Shown piece after piece: positions 1 to 13,980 of a stretch of DNA of 50,902 bases. Origin of the DNA: Deinococcus radiopugnans ATCC 19172 (GTDB taxonomy: Bacteria; Deinococcota; Deinococci; Deinococcales; Deinococcaceae). Below the pieces are notes generated by a model that did not search any database, was not told the origin of the DNA, and saw only the letters and a list, made by a program, of their open reading frames with translations. Within the stretch, counting starts at the first letter, position 1. Each line of letters begins with the position of its first letter. Made by a program: the position numbers and the translations under genes. Where the stretch lies: positions 1 to 50,902 of the forward strand of contig NZ_VDMO01000026.1 of NCBI RefSeq assembly GCF_006335125.1, given 5' to 3'.

Positions 1-125
1 ATGGCTCGGAAGAATTGCGCCATGTGCTGCGGTGGGTCCCGGAGAGAATCGGCGAGATTCTCCACGTCTTGATACGCCCTTTTCCCGCACTGGGACAGCC
101 GGAAACTGAAGTTGTCAGCTACTGA
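1..125 (+). pseudogene. C-terminal tail of a transposase-like protein (partial)
   Basis: The frame starting at base 3 stays open to a TGA at 123-125 and encodes a tail beginning GSEELRHVLRWVPERIGEIL. It is incomplete on the left. The opposite edge of the window, read on the minus strand, begins with a clearly related tail (GAEQLCHALRWNLPEL), also two bases in from the edge, and that copy lies next to an inverted-repeat-like tip. I infer that both are ends of related transposase genes. The exact IS family is not recognised. The last codons overlap the AT-rich gene that follows, so this looks like a junction rather than a clean IS end. Confidence 0.4.
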
Positions 126-1431
126 GGCTCGTATAAAACCTGCTTCATTGGAGAAGACCGCCGTAGCTTTTGCTAATGCTGATGGCGGGGAAATATTTGT
201 TGGAATTCAAGACGACAAAACAGAGCCTGATGTTCACAAGCGCTGGATAGGTCTCTCAGATATTGAAGATTACAATCCGCATATTGCAGTTTTATCGCAT
301 CTTTCCCCTACCATCCCTTTCCGCATTAAGTTCTATTGCTGTCCTGATTTTAACGAAAGTATTATTCTAATGATTAATATTGATAAAAGTAATGCAGTTC
401 ATAAAACTTCTGCGCAGGAAGTTTATGTCAGACAGTCAGCGCAGAATCAAAAACTCACTGATATTCAAAGAATTATATCCCTTAGTTACTCTAAGGGTGC
501 CACCACCTTCGAAGATGAAATTCTACCAAATTGTCCGCCAGAAATTGTTGCAGAAAGTAAAGCTGTTGCAGAAATGCTTGCCGAAATTAACTCAAATCTT
601 GATGGTATTGAGTATCTTTTGAATCAGAATCTTCTGCGATCAGATGATTTTTCTCCAACCGTAGCTTCTGTTTTGCTTTTCGCTGATGAGCCGCCATCTT
701 ACATGACGCGGCTCTGCTCAGTCAAAGTTGTAAGATATGAAACTAGAGAAGATGATCCGGAGAGGGATCATTTGAAAGATATATTTACAATAGAGGGCAG
801 TAGTTATAAGCTTATTTACAAAATAATTGATAAGATTGCGGAAGTTTTAAGCGGTATACAGATATGGACTACGCATGGTCTCAAACCTGTAGATTATCCG
901 AAAGAAGCAGTGTGGGAAATAGTAGTAAATGCTATTATCCATAGAGACTATTCAATATCTGATCATGTGCAAGTTAAAATATTTAACGATAGAATAGAGA
1001 TTATTAGCCCAGGTAAGCTGCCAGGTTTTGTGAATGTCGAAAATATTCTTGATCAGCGTTTTTCGCGTAATCCCAGAATAGTGAGACAATTAGCAAGATA
1101 TAAAAACCCGCCAAATAAAGATATGGGTGAGGGGTTAGACACAGCATTTCAAAAAATGAAGGAATGGAAATTAAAAGATCCTATTATCGAGGAATTGGCT
1201 AATAGTGTTATGGTGACAATACCACATGCGCCATTAGCTACTCCCGAGCAAGCCATACTTGAATTTTTAGAGAATAACGAATCTATCAAGAACGCTCAGG
1301 CACGCGATTTGACCGGTATAAGATCTGAGAACTCAGTAAAAAATGTCTTTTACCGTCTTAGAGATGCCGGGAGGATAGAGCGTGTACCAGGTCTCCTTGG
1401 ATCCTCTGCGGCGTGGCAAATAAAAAAATAG
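112..1431 (+). CDS. AlbA_2/Schlafen-type putative ATP-binding DNA-binding protein, probably 5'-truncated
   Basis: This 439-aa product has three recognisable parts. Residues about 10-110 match the AlbA_2 (Schlafen-like) fold, with AVAFANADGGEIFVGI as the conserved core. Residues about 260-360 match the HATPase_c_4-like region of the same family (YPKEAVWEIVVNAIIHRDY, then IEIISPGKLPG and MGEGLDTAF). The C-terminus is a winged-helix-like segment. Family members act as regulators or in defence and mobile contexts; the function here is unknown. The first part of AlbA_2 (the usual E..xEFK strand) is missing and the only start is TTG at 112, just where the sequence switches from GC-rich transposase remnant to AT-rich DNA. 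I infer that the gene lost its 5' end in a recombination event. Its low GC and A/T-ending codons differ from every neighbour, which suggests horizontal acquisition. Confidence 0.75.
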   Translation: MSATEARIKPASLEKTAVAFANADGGEIFVGIQDDKTEPDVHKRWIGLSDIEDYNPHIAVLSHLSPTIPFRIKFYCCPDFNESIILMINIDKSNAVHKTSAQEVYVRQSAQNQKLTDIQRIISLSYSKGATTFEDEILPNCPPEIVAESKAVAEMLAEINSNLDGIEYLLNQNLLRSDDFSPTVASVLLFADEPPSYMTRLCSVKVVRYETREDDPERDHLKDIFTIEGSSYKLIYKIIDKIAEVLSGIQIWTTHGLKPVDYPKEAVWEIVVNAIIHRDYSISDHVQVKIFNDRIEIISPGKLPGFVNVENILDQRFSRNPRIVRQLARYKNPPNKDMGEGLDTAFQKMKEWKLKDPIIEELANSVMVTIPHAPLATPEQAILEFLENNESIKNAQARDLTGIRSENSVKNVFYRLRDAGRIERVPGLLGSSAAWQIKK

Positions 1432-1484
1432 AAACCAGAAAGTTCAATGAAGTTAAATCGAAAGCCAAGAGACGAGCCCTGATT

Positions 1485-1511
1485 TTTATGCGATACGTGT
1501 ATCGACATAAA
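1485..1511. terminator. AT-rich inverted repeat between convergent genes, candidate bidirectional terminator
   Basis: An imperfect inverted repeat (TTTATG..GATAC, GT loop, GTATC..CATAAA) lies between the stop of the AlbA-type gene (1431) and the stop of the convergent 67-aa gene (1522). T-rich sequence precedes it and A-rich sequence follows. It could terminate both genes. The strength is uncertain because the stem has internal mismatches. Confidence 0.35.
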
Positions 1512-1521
1512 TCTATATAGC

Positions 1522-1725
1522 TCACTTACACCATTCAAACCTCGCCAACCCCTCCCGTCCCTCCGCCGTTCCCCCCAATTCTTTCCCGGCCAGGGACAGG
1601 AAATACCAGCCGTCTGCCGCGCCGTAATCCATCACCAGATTATAGGTGCTGCCCTCCAGCGTGCGCGTCAGCGTCTGGCCCTTGCGGGCGGTGACGCCGG
1701 AACTGCTGTCCGGGTTTTTCTGCAT
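1522..1725 (-). CDS. Small conserved-looking protein, 67 aa, unknown function
   Basis: The ATG at 1725-1723 opens a 67-aa frame starting [20 protein letters not shown] and ending FEWCK. The frame continues upstream antisense to aceE, but those residues are the Gly/Ala/His-rich kind produced by antisense reading in high-GC DNA, so the internal ATG is chosen. The middle ([23 protein letters not shown]) has a normal protein composition. There is no signal peptide or membrane segment. It is transcribed divergently from aceE, with about 125 bp between starts. I do not recognise the family. Confidence 0.6.
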   Translation of the reverse strand: MQKNPDSSSGVTARKGQTLTRTLEGSTYNLVMDYGAADGWYFLSLAGKELGGTAEGREGLARFEWCK

Positions 1726-1815
1726 TGACGCCCCCCAGTATGGCAGCGGCGGGGGCCAGGAAACCGTACATCTGCACTCACCACCCGGCGTGGTCAATGA
1801 ATGGACAAACGCCTG

Positions 1816-1845
1816 TTGGAAGTGTGGAAGGGGGTGGCCTAGACT
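1816..1845 (+). promoter_or_regulatory. aceE promoter (TTGGAA, 18 bp, TAGACT), leaderless
   Basis: TTGGAA at 1816-1821 and TAGACT at 1840-1845 are separated by 18 bp, close to sigma-70 consensus. The ATG of aceE lies 6 nt after the -10 box, so transcription is predicted to start at or next to the A of ATG, giving a leaderless mRNA. No Shine-Dalgarno sequence is present. Confidence 0.6.
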
Positions 1846-1851
1846 GGCCGC

Positions 1852-4581
<2,730 letters not shown>

Positions 4582-4589
4582 GCCGCCCA

Positions 4590-4619
4590 TTGCCTCCTCT
4601 CTCCACGTGGGAGAGGGGG
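4590..4619 (+). other. Hairpin in the aceE-aceF spacer
   Basis: CCTCTCTC and GGGAGAGG flank a short CACGT loop, giving an eight- to nine-pair stem with one G-T pair. No T run follows, so it is not a typical terminator. It could be an RNA-processing or partial attenuation point that adjusts E1:E2 levels; that is inference only. Confidence 0.3.
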
Positions 4620-4675
4620 TTGCCACCCCAGCGCCCCAGAACTCAAATCAGAACCACAAACCAAGGAGCCTCCAA

Positions 4676-6532
<1,857 letters not shown>

Positions 6533-6545
6533 CCCAGGCTGAACA

Positions 6546-6578
6546 GGGAAACCCTCGTCCGGTGGGCGGGGGTTTCCT
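6546..6578 (+). terminator. Terminator after aceF
   Basis: GGAAACCC and GGGTTTCC pair across a GC-rich loop just after the aceF stop at 6532. The T run is weak (CTGTTGT). The position and perfect outer stem support intrinsic termination. Confidence 0.6.
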
Positions 6579-6621
6579 GTTGTCGTGATTCTGTCAGGGT
6601 TGAGCCACTATCGTCCTGAAC

Positions 6622-7125
6622 GTGAAAAAACTGCTGCTCTTTGCGCCCGTCCTTCTCGCGGCATGTGCGCCTGCCTATACTGGTCCCAAACCCGGCCCCA
6701 ACGAAATCATCGTGGAAGCCACTTCTCCCAGCCCGATGCCTAACACCCTGGGGGATGAGCAGTCGGCGGGCGTCACAGGATTCGTCGTAATCTCTGTCCT
6801 GCTGCTCAAGAATCAGGCGGACGAGCTGGGACTTCCTGCGGGATACAGCAACTTCTCTTTTCCAAACGGTGCAGAGAGCATGCAGCGTCTCAGCGCTCAG
6901 GATCGCCCTATGCACGTCAAGGTCGATTGGCAGGCCAGCAGGCCGCCCACACAGAACACCGTGAATGTCCAGTGGGAGAGCCGTCCCATCGGCGGCAAGC
7001 TGCTAAGCGTGACCGTCAAAGCCAGCAGCACCGATACGGCTGTCAACACCCGCACTGTCGAGGATCGCCTGATTGCGAAATTTGTCACTCAGAACGGCAT
7101 TCGGCTGCTGGCCAGCGGACGCTGA
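6622..7125 (+). CDS. Predicted lipoprotein, 167 aa, unknown function
   Basis: The GTG at 6622 opens a 167-aa protein with a short lipoprotein signal: KKLLLFAPVLLAAC, with the lipobox LAAC near residue 14-17. The mature part is probably anchored to a membrane and exported. A TATCGT box at 6609-6614 lies 7 nt before the start, fitting a leaderless transcript. The body has no recognised domain and is moderately polar. A MITE begins 11 bp after the stop codon and separates the gene from a strong terminator hairpin at 7283, so the original 3' UTR appears to be interrupted. Confidence 0.75.
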   Translation: MKKLLLFAPVLLAACAPAYTGPKPGPNEIIVEATSPSPMPNTLGDEQSAGVTGFVVISVLLLKNQADELGLPAGYSNFSFPNGAESMQRLSAQDRPMHVKVDWQASRPPTQNTVNVQWESRPIGGKLLSVTVKASSTDTAVNTRTVEDRLIAKFVTQNGIRLLASGR

Positions 7126-7136
7126 AGCTCACCTGA

Positions 7137-7270
7137 TACGGATTCCGTTTGTTTCGTGTAGACATCGGGACAGCTCCGATCTCTACACTCCACGTCCGGA
7201 ACCCGTTTTCCTCATTCGCGCTTCGCTCGGATTTCCAGGTGTTTTCAACACCTTTCAATCGGAGTCCGTA
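7137..7270 (+). mobile_element. 134-bp MITE, copy 1, with TGA target duplication
   Basis: The element runs TACGGATTCCG to CGGAGTCCGTA, imperfect terminal inverted repeats of 11 bp. The 3-bp direct repeats TGA at 7134-7136 and 7271-7273 flank it. Inside are a 13-bp-arm hairpin (GTGTAGACATCGG with one mismatch in its partner) and a small GGTGTT/AACACC hairpin near the right end. Two more copies of equal length lie at 46461-46594 and 50451-50584 in the same orientation. It encodes no protein. The TNA duplication resembles that made by some IS5-family transposases. Confidence 0.85.
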
Positions 7271-7282
7271 TGACATCCGCAG

Positions 7283-7311
7283 AATCCCCGTCGACTGTGG
7301 CGGGGATTTTT
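7283..7311 (+). terminator. Rho-independent terminator
   Basis: AATCCCCG and CGGGGATT form a perfect eight-pair stem followed by TTTTT. It probably belonged to the lipoprotein gene ending at 7125 before the MITE inserted between them. The remaining 155 bp up to 7466 contain no further gene that I can support. Confidence 0.8.
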
Positions 7312-7466
7312 GTCTCTGGCCGGGCGTCAAAATACGCTCCGCATGTTAATGACAATAAAGTTCGAGCGCTATCCATTTCCTTCCATCTGGAAACAGTTCA
7401 AGGCGCGCTCAACTGCAGTCCCTCTCATTCTTATCCTTTTTCACAATTTCAGGCCTACCGTAGCTC

Positions 7467-8873
<1,407 letters not shown>

Positions 8874-8914
8874 GGTCTGCGCCGGAGTTGTCGTTCCCTG
8901 AAACTGCACACGGC

Positions 8915-10186
8915 TCAGCGCGGCTCCAACTCGAAGTCCCATTCGAACGAGCGGCCCCACGGCAGGCCAGCGTCCGCCAGCGCGTATTCGTTGCCAATCC
9001 GCAGCGGGAAATAGTTCTGCGCCAGCCGGAGCAGTGCGGCCTGCCCCTGCGGCGTGTCCAGCTCCTTTTCCGGCACGGCTTTTCTCAGGGCGGCCCGCAA
9101 CTCGGTGCTGTAGATCACGTCGTTGGCGTATTCGCGCGCCAGCAGCGCGTCCTGCCGCAGCGGATCGGCCCCGTTCAGGCTCAGTTTGGCGTGGGCCAGC
9201 GCCGCGCCCAGGTTGTTGCCGGGCGTGCCCCAGGCCGCAAGAGAGCGCAGGTTGGCGTGCTGGCGCAGCGTGGTCAGATCGGCCCACAGCCGCGAGTTGC
9301 CCAGGTTGACCTTCTCCACGTCCGCCACCGCCACCGGCCCGCGCCGCAGCAGGGCGCTGACACGCAGGGCGGCCTTGCGCGGATCGCCGCCGTTGAACAC
9401 GTACAGGGTCAGATCGGCGTCTGCCGTCTCCGTGACCGTGAAGCCGCTGCCCGCCGCGTGGTTGGCCGCACTCTGCGTCAGCGGAATGCCCTCGTACCGG
9501 ATCACCTTCTGCGCCGCCGCCGGGTCGCTGTATTCCACCCGCACCGTCTTGGGCTGCGGGGCCAGGGCGCGGGCCGCCAGCATGGACAGCACCTCGTCCG
9601 CGCCGGGGGAGACGCGCACGTTGGTCAGGCCTCGGTCTGCGGCCTCTTTTGCCAGCGCCGCCCCTTCCGCCGGGGCTGGGCTGCCGGGCAGGGCGTCGTC
9701 CCAGGTGATGTCGAACTGCGCCAGCACGCCGGACGCGGCCCAGTCCAGCATGGCCCGCACCACCTCCAGATTGCGCGCCCGGTTGGTGGCGTCCGGCTCG
9801 CGCGGCAGGGTGATGAAGGCGTACACCGGCTGCCCGGTGCGCGCGTGCCACTCGCGCAGCGGCTCCAGCCGGGCCAGCGCCCCCTCGGCCGTCAGTGGAC
9901 TGCTGCGCGACTGCACCAGTCCGCCGTAGGCCAGGGCGTCCAGCGCGGCGATCAGCGGGCCGTCCGTGGGCTGGGTGTTCAGCCACGCCGCCAGCAGCGC
10001 CGGGTTGGCCTCCTGCGCGGCATTTCCCAGCAGCAGGGCAGGGGGGACGTGGGGTGTGCTGCCCGCCAGCCCGGCGATTAGAGCGGGCAGCACGCGTGTC
10101 GCGGGCCGCGAGTCCAGCGGCAGCAGGGTCTGTGCCCCGGCCTGGGCGGCGAGCAGCAGGGAAAGGAGGAGGGCAGGACGAAACAT
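8915..10186 (-). CDS. DUF4127 family exported protein
   Basis: This 423-aa protein starts at the ATG at 10186-10184 ([19 protein letters not shown]), a clear cleavable signal peptide ending near AQA. The mature chain opens with [20 protein letters not shown], matching the DUF4127 pattern of a conserved D-x-R-P near the N-terminus. The biochemical role of this family is unknown. A TACCCT box at 10193-10198 lies 6 nt upstream of the ATG, which supports this start over longer readings. It is divergent from the ABC permease gene, with about 120 bp between starts, and the two promoters are close together. Confidence 0.8.
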   Translation of the reverse strand: MFRPALLLSLLLAAQAGAQTLLPLDSRPATRVLPALIAGLAGSTPHVPPALLLGNAAQEANPALLAAWLNTQPTDGPLIAALDALAYGGLVQSRSSPLTAEGALARLEPLREWHARTGQPVYAFITLPREPDATNRARNLEVVRAMLDWAASGVLAQFDITWDDALPGSPAPAEGAALAKEAADRGLTNVRVSPGADEVLSMLAARALAPQPKTVRVEYSDPAAAQKVIRYEGIPLTQSAANHAAGSGFTVTETADADLTLYVFNGGDPRKAALRVSALLRRGPVAVADVEKVNLGNSRLWADLTTLRQHANLRSLAAWGTPGNNLGAALAHAKLSLNGADPLRQDALLAREYANDVIYSTELRAALRKAVPEKELDTPQGQAALLRLAQNYFPLRIGNEYALADAGLPWGRSFEWDFELEPR

Positions 10187-10307
10187 GGGCGCAGGGTAGC
10201 GGGCGGGGATGAGAGGGGCGGGCTGGGAAAGGGGTGGGCTGGGAGAGGGGCCACCTCTGTAACATCCCCGCCCCCAGATGCGGGCCGCCCGGCGTACCTT
10301 GGGCAGG

Positions 10308-11468
10308 ATGAAATGGACGGATCTCTGGGGACTGGCCTGGCGCGGGCTGACGCGGCGGCGGGTGCGGACGGGCCTGACCGCGCTGGGCATCACGGTGGCG
10401 GTGGCGAGCATGGTCATTTTCCTGTCGCTGGGCGAGGGCATCCGCAAGGTGTTCGTGGAACAGCTCGGCGGCATCGGCCCGGACATTCAGGTGAGCCTGA
10501 GCGGCTTCACGCAGGGCTTCGCGCCGCAGCCCAATCTGCCCGATAAGGCGGTGGGCGACATCCAGGCGCTGGCCCCGGAACTGGGCATTAAAACTGTGAC
10601 CCCGGTGGTCATGACCGTGCGCGGCAGCCTGGACGTTTCGCAGAGCGTCGTGCTGTACGGCTTGCCCGCCACGCAGGGCGTGACCGCCGTGTTTCCCAAT
10701 TCGGTCACGGCGCAGGGCCGCGCCTTTGCTGCCGCCGACGAGGGCAAAGGGGTGGCCGTGGTGGGCGCCAAGGCCGCGCAGAACCTGAACCTGAAGGTGG
10801 GCAGCACCCTCAACCTCAACCGCCGCAACCGGGCGGAGGTGGTGGGCGTGCTGGCCCCCGAATCCGGGCTGGTGGACAACTTCATCTTCCTGCCGCTGAG
10901 CACCCTGCAAAAGGCTGAGGGCGCCGAGGGCCGCGTCTCGCTGGTGGCCGTCAAGCTGGACAATCCCCGGCAGGCGCGCGAGGTGGCGACGGCGCTGTCG
11001 GACAAACTTGATCTGGAAGCCTCCACCCAGTCGGACTTCCTGAGCTTCGTGGAGCGGGCGCTGAAGATCAGCGATGCGGTCAGATTCGGCATCTCGCTGA
11101 TCTCGCTGATCGTGGGCGGGCTGGCCGTGGCGAACACGGTGATGATGGGCGTCTTCGAGCGCACCCGTGAATTCGGCACGCTGCGGGCCATCGGGGCGCG
11201 GCCCGGCTTCGTGCGGGCGCTGGTGCTGAGCGAGTCGCTGCTGCTCTCCTTGGTGGGCGGTGTGGGTGGCGTCGTGGTGGGGCTGGTGGGCATCTGGGGC
11301 GTCAACCTGTACACCCAGGATCTGGCCGGCATCGACGCCGCCGCGCTGACGCCCCGGCTGGTGGGGCTGGCGCTGGGCATCAGCCTGTTTCTGGGGCTGG
11401 TTTCGGGGTTGCTGCCCGCCCGCACCGCCAGCCGCCTGAACATCACCGAAGCGCTGGGGAGGGTGTAA
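10308..11468 (+). CDS. ABC transporter permease, MacB/FtsX type
   Basis: This 386-aa inner-membrane protein begins with a transmembrane segment (residues about 18-42, after the R-rich [11 protein letters not shown]). An extracytoplasmic MacB-like domain of about 200 residues follows, then three C-terminal membrane helices typical of the FtsX permease domain, including [17 protein letters not shown]. An in-frame ATG also exists at 10278, but TACCTT at 10295-10300 lies 7 nt before 10308, supporting the shorter form. Its stop overlaps the start of the ATPase gene (TAATG), so the two are translationally coupled. Such pairs export lipoproteins, peptides or antibiotics; the substrate is unknown. 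Confidence 0.88.
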   Translation: MKWTDLWGLAWRGLTRRRVRTGLTALGITVAVASMVIFLSLGEGIRKVFVEQLGGIGPDIQVSLSGFTQGFAPQPNLPDKAVGDIQALAPELGIKTVTPVVMTVRGSLDVSQSVVLYGLPATQGVTAVFPNSVTAQGRAFAAADEGKGVAVVGAKAAQNLNLKVGSTLNLNRRNRAEVVGVLAPESGLVDNFIFLPLSTLQKAEGAEGRVSLVAVKLDNPRQAREVATALSDKLDLEASTQSDFLSFVERALKISDAVRFGISLISLIVGGLAVANTVMMGVFERTREFGTLRAIGARPGFVRALVLSESLLLSLVGGVGGVVVGLVGIWGVNLYTQDLAGIDAAALTPRLVGLALGISLFLGLVSGLLPARTASRLNITEALGRV

Positions 11469-12181
11469 TGACCGCCGTAACCGCACGAACAGCCGAGTCC
11501 CCGGTCTCCACTACGCCGCCCCTGCACGTCGAAAATCTGTCGCGCATTTATCCTAGCGGCGAGGGGCAGGTGCAGGCGCTGGCCTCCTTCACGCACACCT
11601 TTCCCCCCGGTATGACGGCGGTGGTGGGGCCGTCGGGCAGCGGCAAGAGCACCCTGCTGAACCTGCTGGCGGGCTTCGACACGCCCAGCACCGGGCACGT
11701 CCGGGTGGGCGACGTGAACCTGACGGCCCTGTCGGAACCGGCGCGGGCCGACTTCCGGCTGGCGCACTACGGGTTCGTGTTCCAGAACCACAATCTGGTC
11801 AGCATCCTGAGCGCGCAGGAGAACGTGGAGTTTCCTTTGACGCTGGCGGGGTTGCCGCCCAGGGAACGGCGGGCGCGGGCGCGGGAACTGCTGGCGCTGG
11901 TGGGCCTGGAGAACCGCGCTGGGCACCTGCCCAACCAGCTTTCCGGCGGCGAGGCGCAGCGCGTCGCCATCGCCCGCGCCCTGGCCCGCGATCCGGGCAT
12001 TCTGCTGGCCGACGAGCCGACGGGCAACCTGGACAGCAAGACCGGCGAACTGGTGCTGTCCCTGCTGACCGGGGCTGCCGCCGAGGGCCGCCGCGTGGTG
12101 CTGATCACGCACGATTCAGAGGTGGCCGCGCTGGCAAACCACCGCCTGAGCGTGCGCGACGGCGTAGTCACCCCAGGCTAA
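11468..12181 (+). CDS. ABC transporter ATP-binding protein, MacB/LolD type
   Basis: This 237-aa cytoplasmic ATPase energises the preceding permease. It has Walker [10 protein letters not shown] (about residues 52-60), a Q-loop in [10 protein letters not shown], the ABC signature [15 protein letters not shown], Walker [13 protein letters not shown] and the switch histidine in LITHD. It shares one base with the permease stop codon. Its own TAA stop at 12179-12181 lies inside the -10 box predicted for the next gene. No outer-membrane or periplasmic adaptor gene is adjacent. Confidence 0.93.
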   Translation: MTAVTARTAESPVSTTPPLHVENLSRIYPSGEGQVQALASFTHTFPPGMTAVVGPSGSGKSTLLNLLAGFDTPSTGHVRVGDVNLTALSEPARADFRLAHYGFVFQNHNLVSILSAQENVEFPLTLAGLPPRERRARARELLALVGLENRAGHLPNQLSGGEAQRVAIARALARDPGILLADEPTGNLDSKTGELVLSLLTGAAAEGRRVVLITHDSEVAALANHRLSVRDGVVTPG

Positions 12182-12184
12182 ACT
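12179..12184 (+). promoter_or_regulatory. -10 box TAAACT for the methyltransferase gene
   Basis: TAAACT includes the stop codon of the ABC ATPase gene and lies 6 nt before the next ATG (12191). This fits the leaderless spacing seen repeatedly in the window. No -35 box is evident. Confidence 0.45.
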
Positions 12185-12190
12185 GACTGC

Positions 12191-12664
12191 ATGACCCTGC
12201 CCAGTCGCCTCCAGCGCTTTCGCCAGCGGGGCGGCGTTTTCGTGGCCGCGCAGTTCGTGCTGATCGGGCTGGTGGCGCTGAGGGGACGAAAGTGTAAAAG
12301 CGTCGGCATCTTACAGAAAGCGGCTGGCCTGAGCCTGATGGCCCTGGGCGGCGCAATCGTCGCGAGCGGCGGGCGCAGTCTGGGCCGCAACCTCAGCGCC
12401 CTGCCGGAGCCGCTGGACGGGGCGCAACTGGTCACGACAGGTCTTTACGGTCACATTCGCCACCCGATCTACAGCGGCCTTGTGGCGCTGGGCCTGGGCT
12501 GGGGCGTTCTGAGGGGCAGTCCGGGAGCGCTGGGCTGGACGGCGGCCCTCGCCACCTTGTTCCACTTCAAAGCCAGCCGCGAGGAAACGGCGCTGCTGGC
12601 CCGCTTCCCGGAGTACGCCGCATATCGCAAACGGACGAAACGCTTTGTGCCTGGAGTGGTTTAG
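12191..12664 (+). CDS. Isoprenylcysteine carboxyl methyltransferase-like (ICMT/PEMT) membrane protein
   Basis: This 157-aa integral membrane protein has two or three membrane segments and the ICMT/phospholipid-methyltransferase C-terminal signature. That signature is GLYGHIRHPIYSG near residue 83, then EETALLARFPEYAAYRKRTKRFVP at the end. Such proteins use SAM to methylate isoprenoid, fatty or phospholipid-linked substrates; the bacterial substrate is usually unknown. Its TAG stop overlaps the TTA (reverse TAA) stop of the convergent kinase-phosphatase gene by two bases, so no separate terminator can fit between them. Confidence 0.8.
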   Translation: MTLPSRLQRFRQRGGVFVAAQFVLIGLVALRGRKCKSVGILQKAAGLSLMALGGAIVASGGRSLGRNLSALPEPLDGAQLVTTGLYGHIRHPIYSGLVALGLGWGVLRGSPGALGWTAALATLFHFKASREETALLARFPEYAAYRKRTKRFVPGVV

Positions 12665-13902
12665 CTGGGTAGATCTGGGCGCAGCTCCGGCGTGCCTGTC
12701 CCCGGCCCCAGCAAAGGCAACGGGCGCGGCGGGGCGACGTACTGCTGACGTGCGGCCACGCTGACAAGCTCCAGTTCCGGGTAGCGCAGCGCGGTGAGTG
12801 CCCCGCCGAACGCGCAACCGGTGTCGATGTCCACCGTGCGGCCCACCCAGACCGGGGCGGCGACGGGCGTGTGGCCGTAGACCACGATGGCCTCCCCGCT
12901 GTACCCGGCCGCCCAGTCGCGGCGCACCGGCAGGCCCAGCTCGTCGTAGGTGCCGTCCACGTCGCCGTACAGGGCAAAACTGCGAACGCGTCCGGAGACG
13001 CGGCCCTGGTAGCGCTCCGGCAACCCGGCGTGCGCGGCCACCACGCGCCCAGCGTCCAGCACCAGATGGCTGGGCAGGCTGCCGAGAAAGGCGCGAACCT
13101 CGGCTTTGAATCCCTCGCCCGCCGCGTCCAGTTGCGCCAGGGTCACGTCCAGCCCGTGCATGACCTTCACCGCCTTGCCGTCCAGGGCGCGGGCCAGCTT
13201 CTCGTCGTGGTTGCCCGGCACGCACCGCGCCGTGCCCGCCCCCACCATGCCCAGCACCAGCCGCAACACGCCCGCGCTGTCCGGCCCCCGGTCAGTCAGA
13301 TCGCCCAGAAAAACGGCGGTGCGGCCTGCGGGCGCTGTGACCTCTGAGCCATTCACAACGTAGCCGAGCTTTCCGAGCAGCTCCAGCAGTTCGGGCAGAC
13401 AGCCGTGCACGTCGCCGATGAAATCGAAGGGGCCGCGCAGGTCACGCCGATCCGGCGGCAGCGGCACGCGCACGGTCTGCGCGGCATCGATCTCGGCGGC
13501 CGAGCGCAGGACGTAGACCGGCCGGAACCCCTCCTTCTGCAGGCCGCCCAGCGTGCGCCGCAGTTCGGCGAATGCGGGCAGAATAGAGGCCGCATCACGG
13601 CCCAACCGCGCGGCGCGGGCTTCCAGCACTGGCCGGGGCAGGTCGAGGACGATGGCGGCGGCGGGCAGGTCATGGGCGCGGGCTGCCGCCAGTACCTGCC
13701 GCCGCTCGTCCGGGCGGGTCAGCGCGGCGTCGATTACGGTCAGCCCACCGCGTTCCAGTCGGTGGGTCAGGGCCTGGAAGTCCGTGACCACTTCATGCGC
13801 CCCGAAATGCCGCGCCGCGAAGGTGCTGCGGCCCGCGCCGGGCGCACCGATCACCGCGATCAGGGCGGGGGAGGGCAGGGAAAGAACGGGGGAATCGGTC
13901 AT
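12661..13902 (-). CDS. Pnkp-like polynucleotide kinase-phosphatase without ligase domain
   Basis: This 413-aa protein joins an N-terminal P-loop kinase-like domain (about residues 1-150) to a C-terminal PP2A-type metallophosphoesterase (about 160-390). Phosphoesterase motifs are GDVHG, GDLTDRG, GNHD and later histidines (VVAAHAGLP, VVYGHTPV). The domain order matches the first two domains of bacterial Pnkp end-healing enzymes, which remove 2',3'-cyclic or 3' phosphates and phosphorylate 5' ends; the ligase domain is missing. In the P-loop GAPGAGRST the usual Lys is Arg, so kinase activity is uncertain. The start ATG at 13902 is chosen because the P-loop follows closely. An Ap4A-hydrolase or Ser/Thr phosphatase role is the alternative. 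Confidence 0.8.
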   Translation of the reverse strand: MTDSPVLSLPSPALIAVIGAPGAGRSTFAARHFGAHEVVTDFQALTHRLERGGLTVIDAALTRPDERRQVLAAARAHDLPAAAIVLDLPRPVLEARAARLGRDAASILPAFAELRRTLGGLQKEGFRPVYVLRSAAEIDAAQTVRVPLPPDRRDLRGPFDFIGDVHGCLPELLELLGKLGYVVNGSEVTAPAGRTAVFLGDLTDRGPDSAGVLRLVLGMVGAGTARCVPGNHDEKLARALDGKAVKVMHGLDVTLAQLDAAGEGFKAEVRAFLGSLPSHLVLDAGRVVAAHAGLPERYQGRVSGRVRSFALYGDVDGTYDELGLPVRRDWAAGYSGEAIVVYGHTPVAAPVWVGRTVDIDTGCAFGGALTALRYPELELVSVAARQQYVAPPRPLPLLGPGTGTPELRPDLPS

Positions 13903-13980
13903 GGATACAGGCTGCGAAGGGCATGTTGGCACAGTTGCCCCGCCTGGGGTGGCTTTCGGGCGGGAAGGGGCCAGCCCCGA

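Noticed and set aside
1485..1511. Radiation/desiccation response motif (palindromic TTATG...CATAA)
   Set aside because: The half-sites are present, but the spacing is 15 bases rather than 7 and the site lies between convergent gene ends, so a terminator is more likely.
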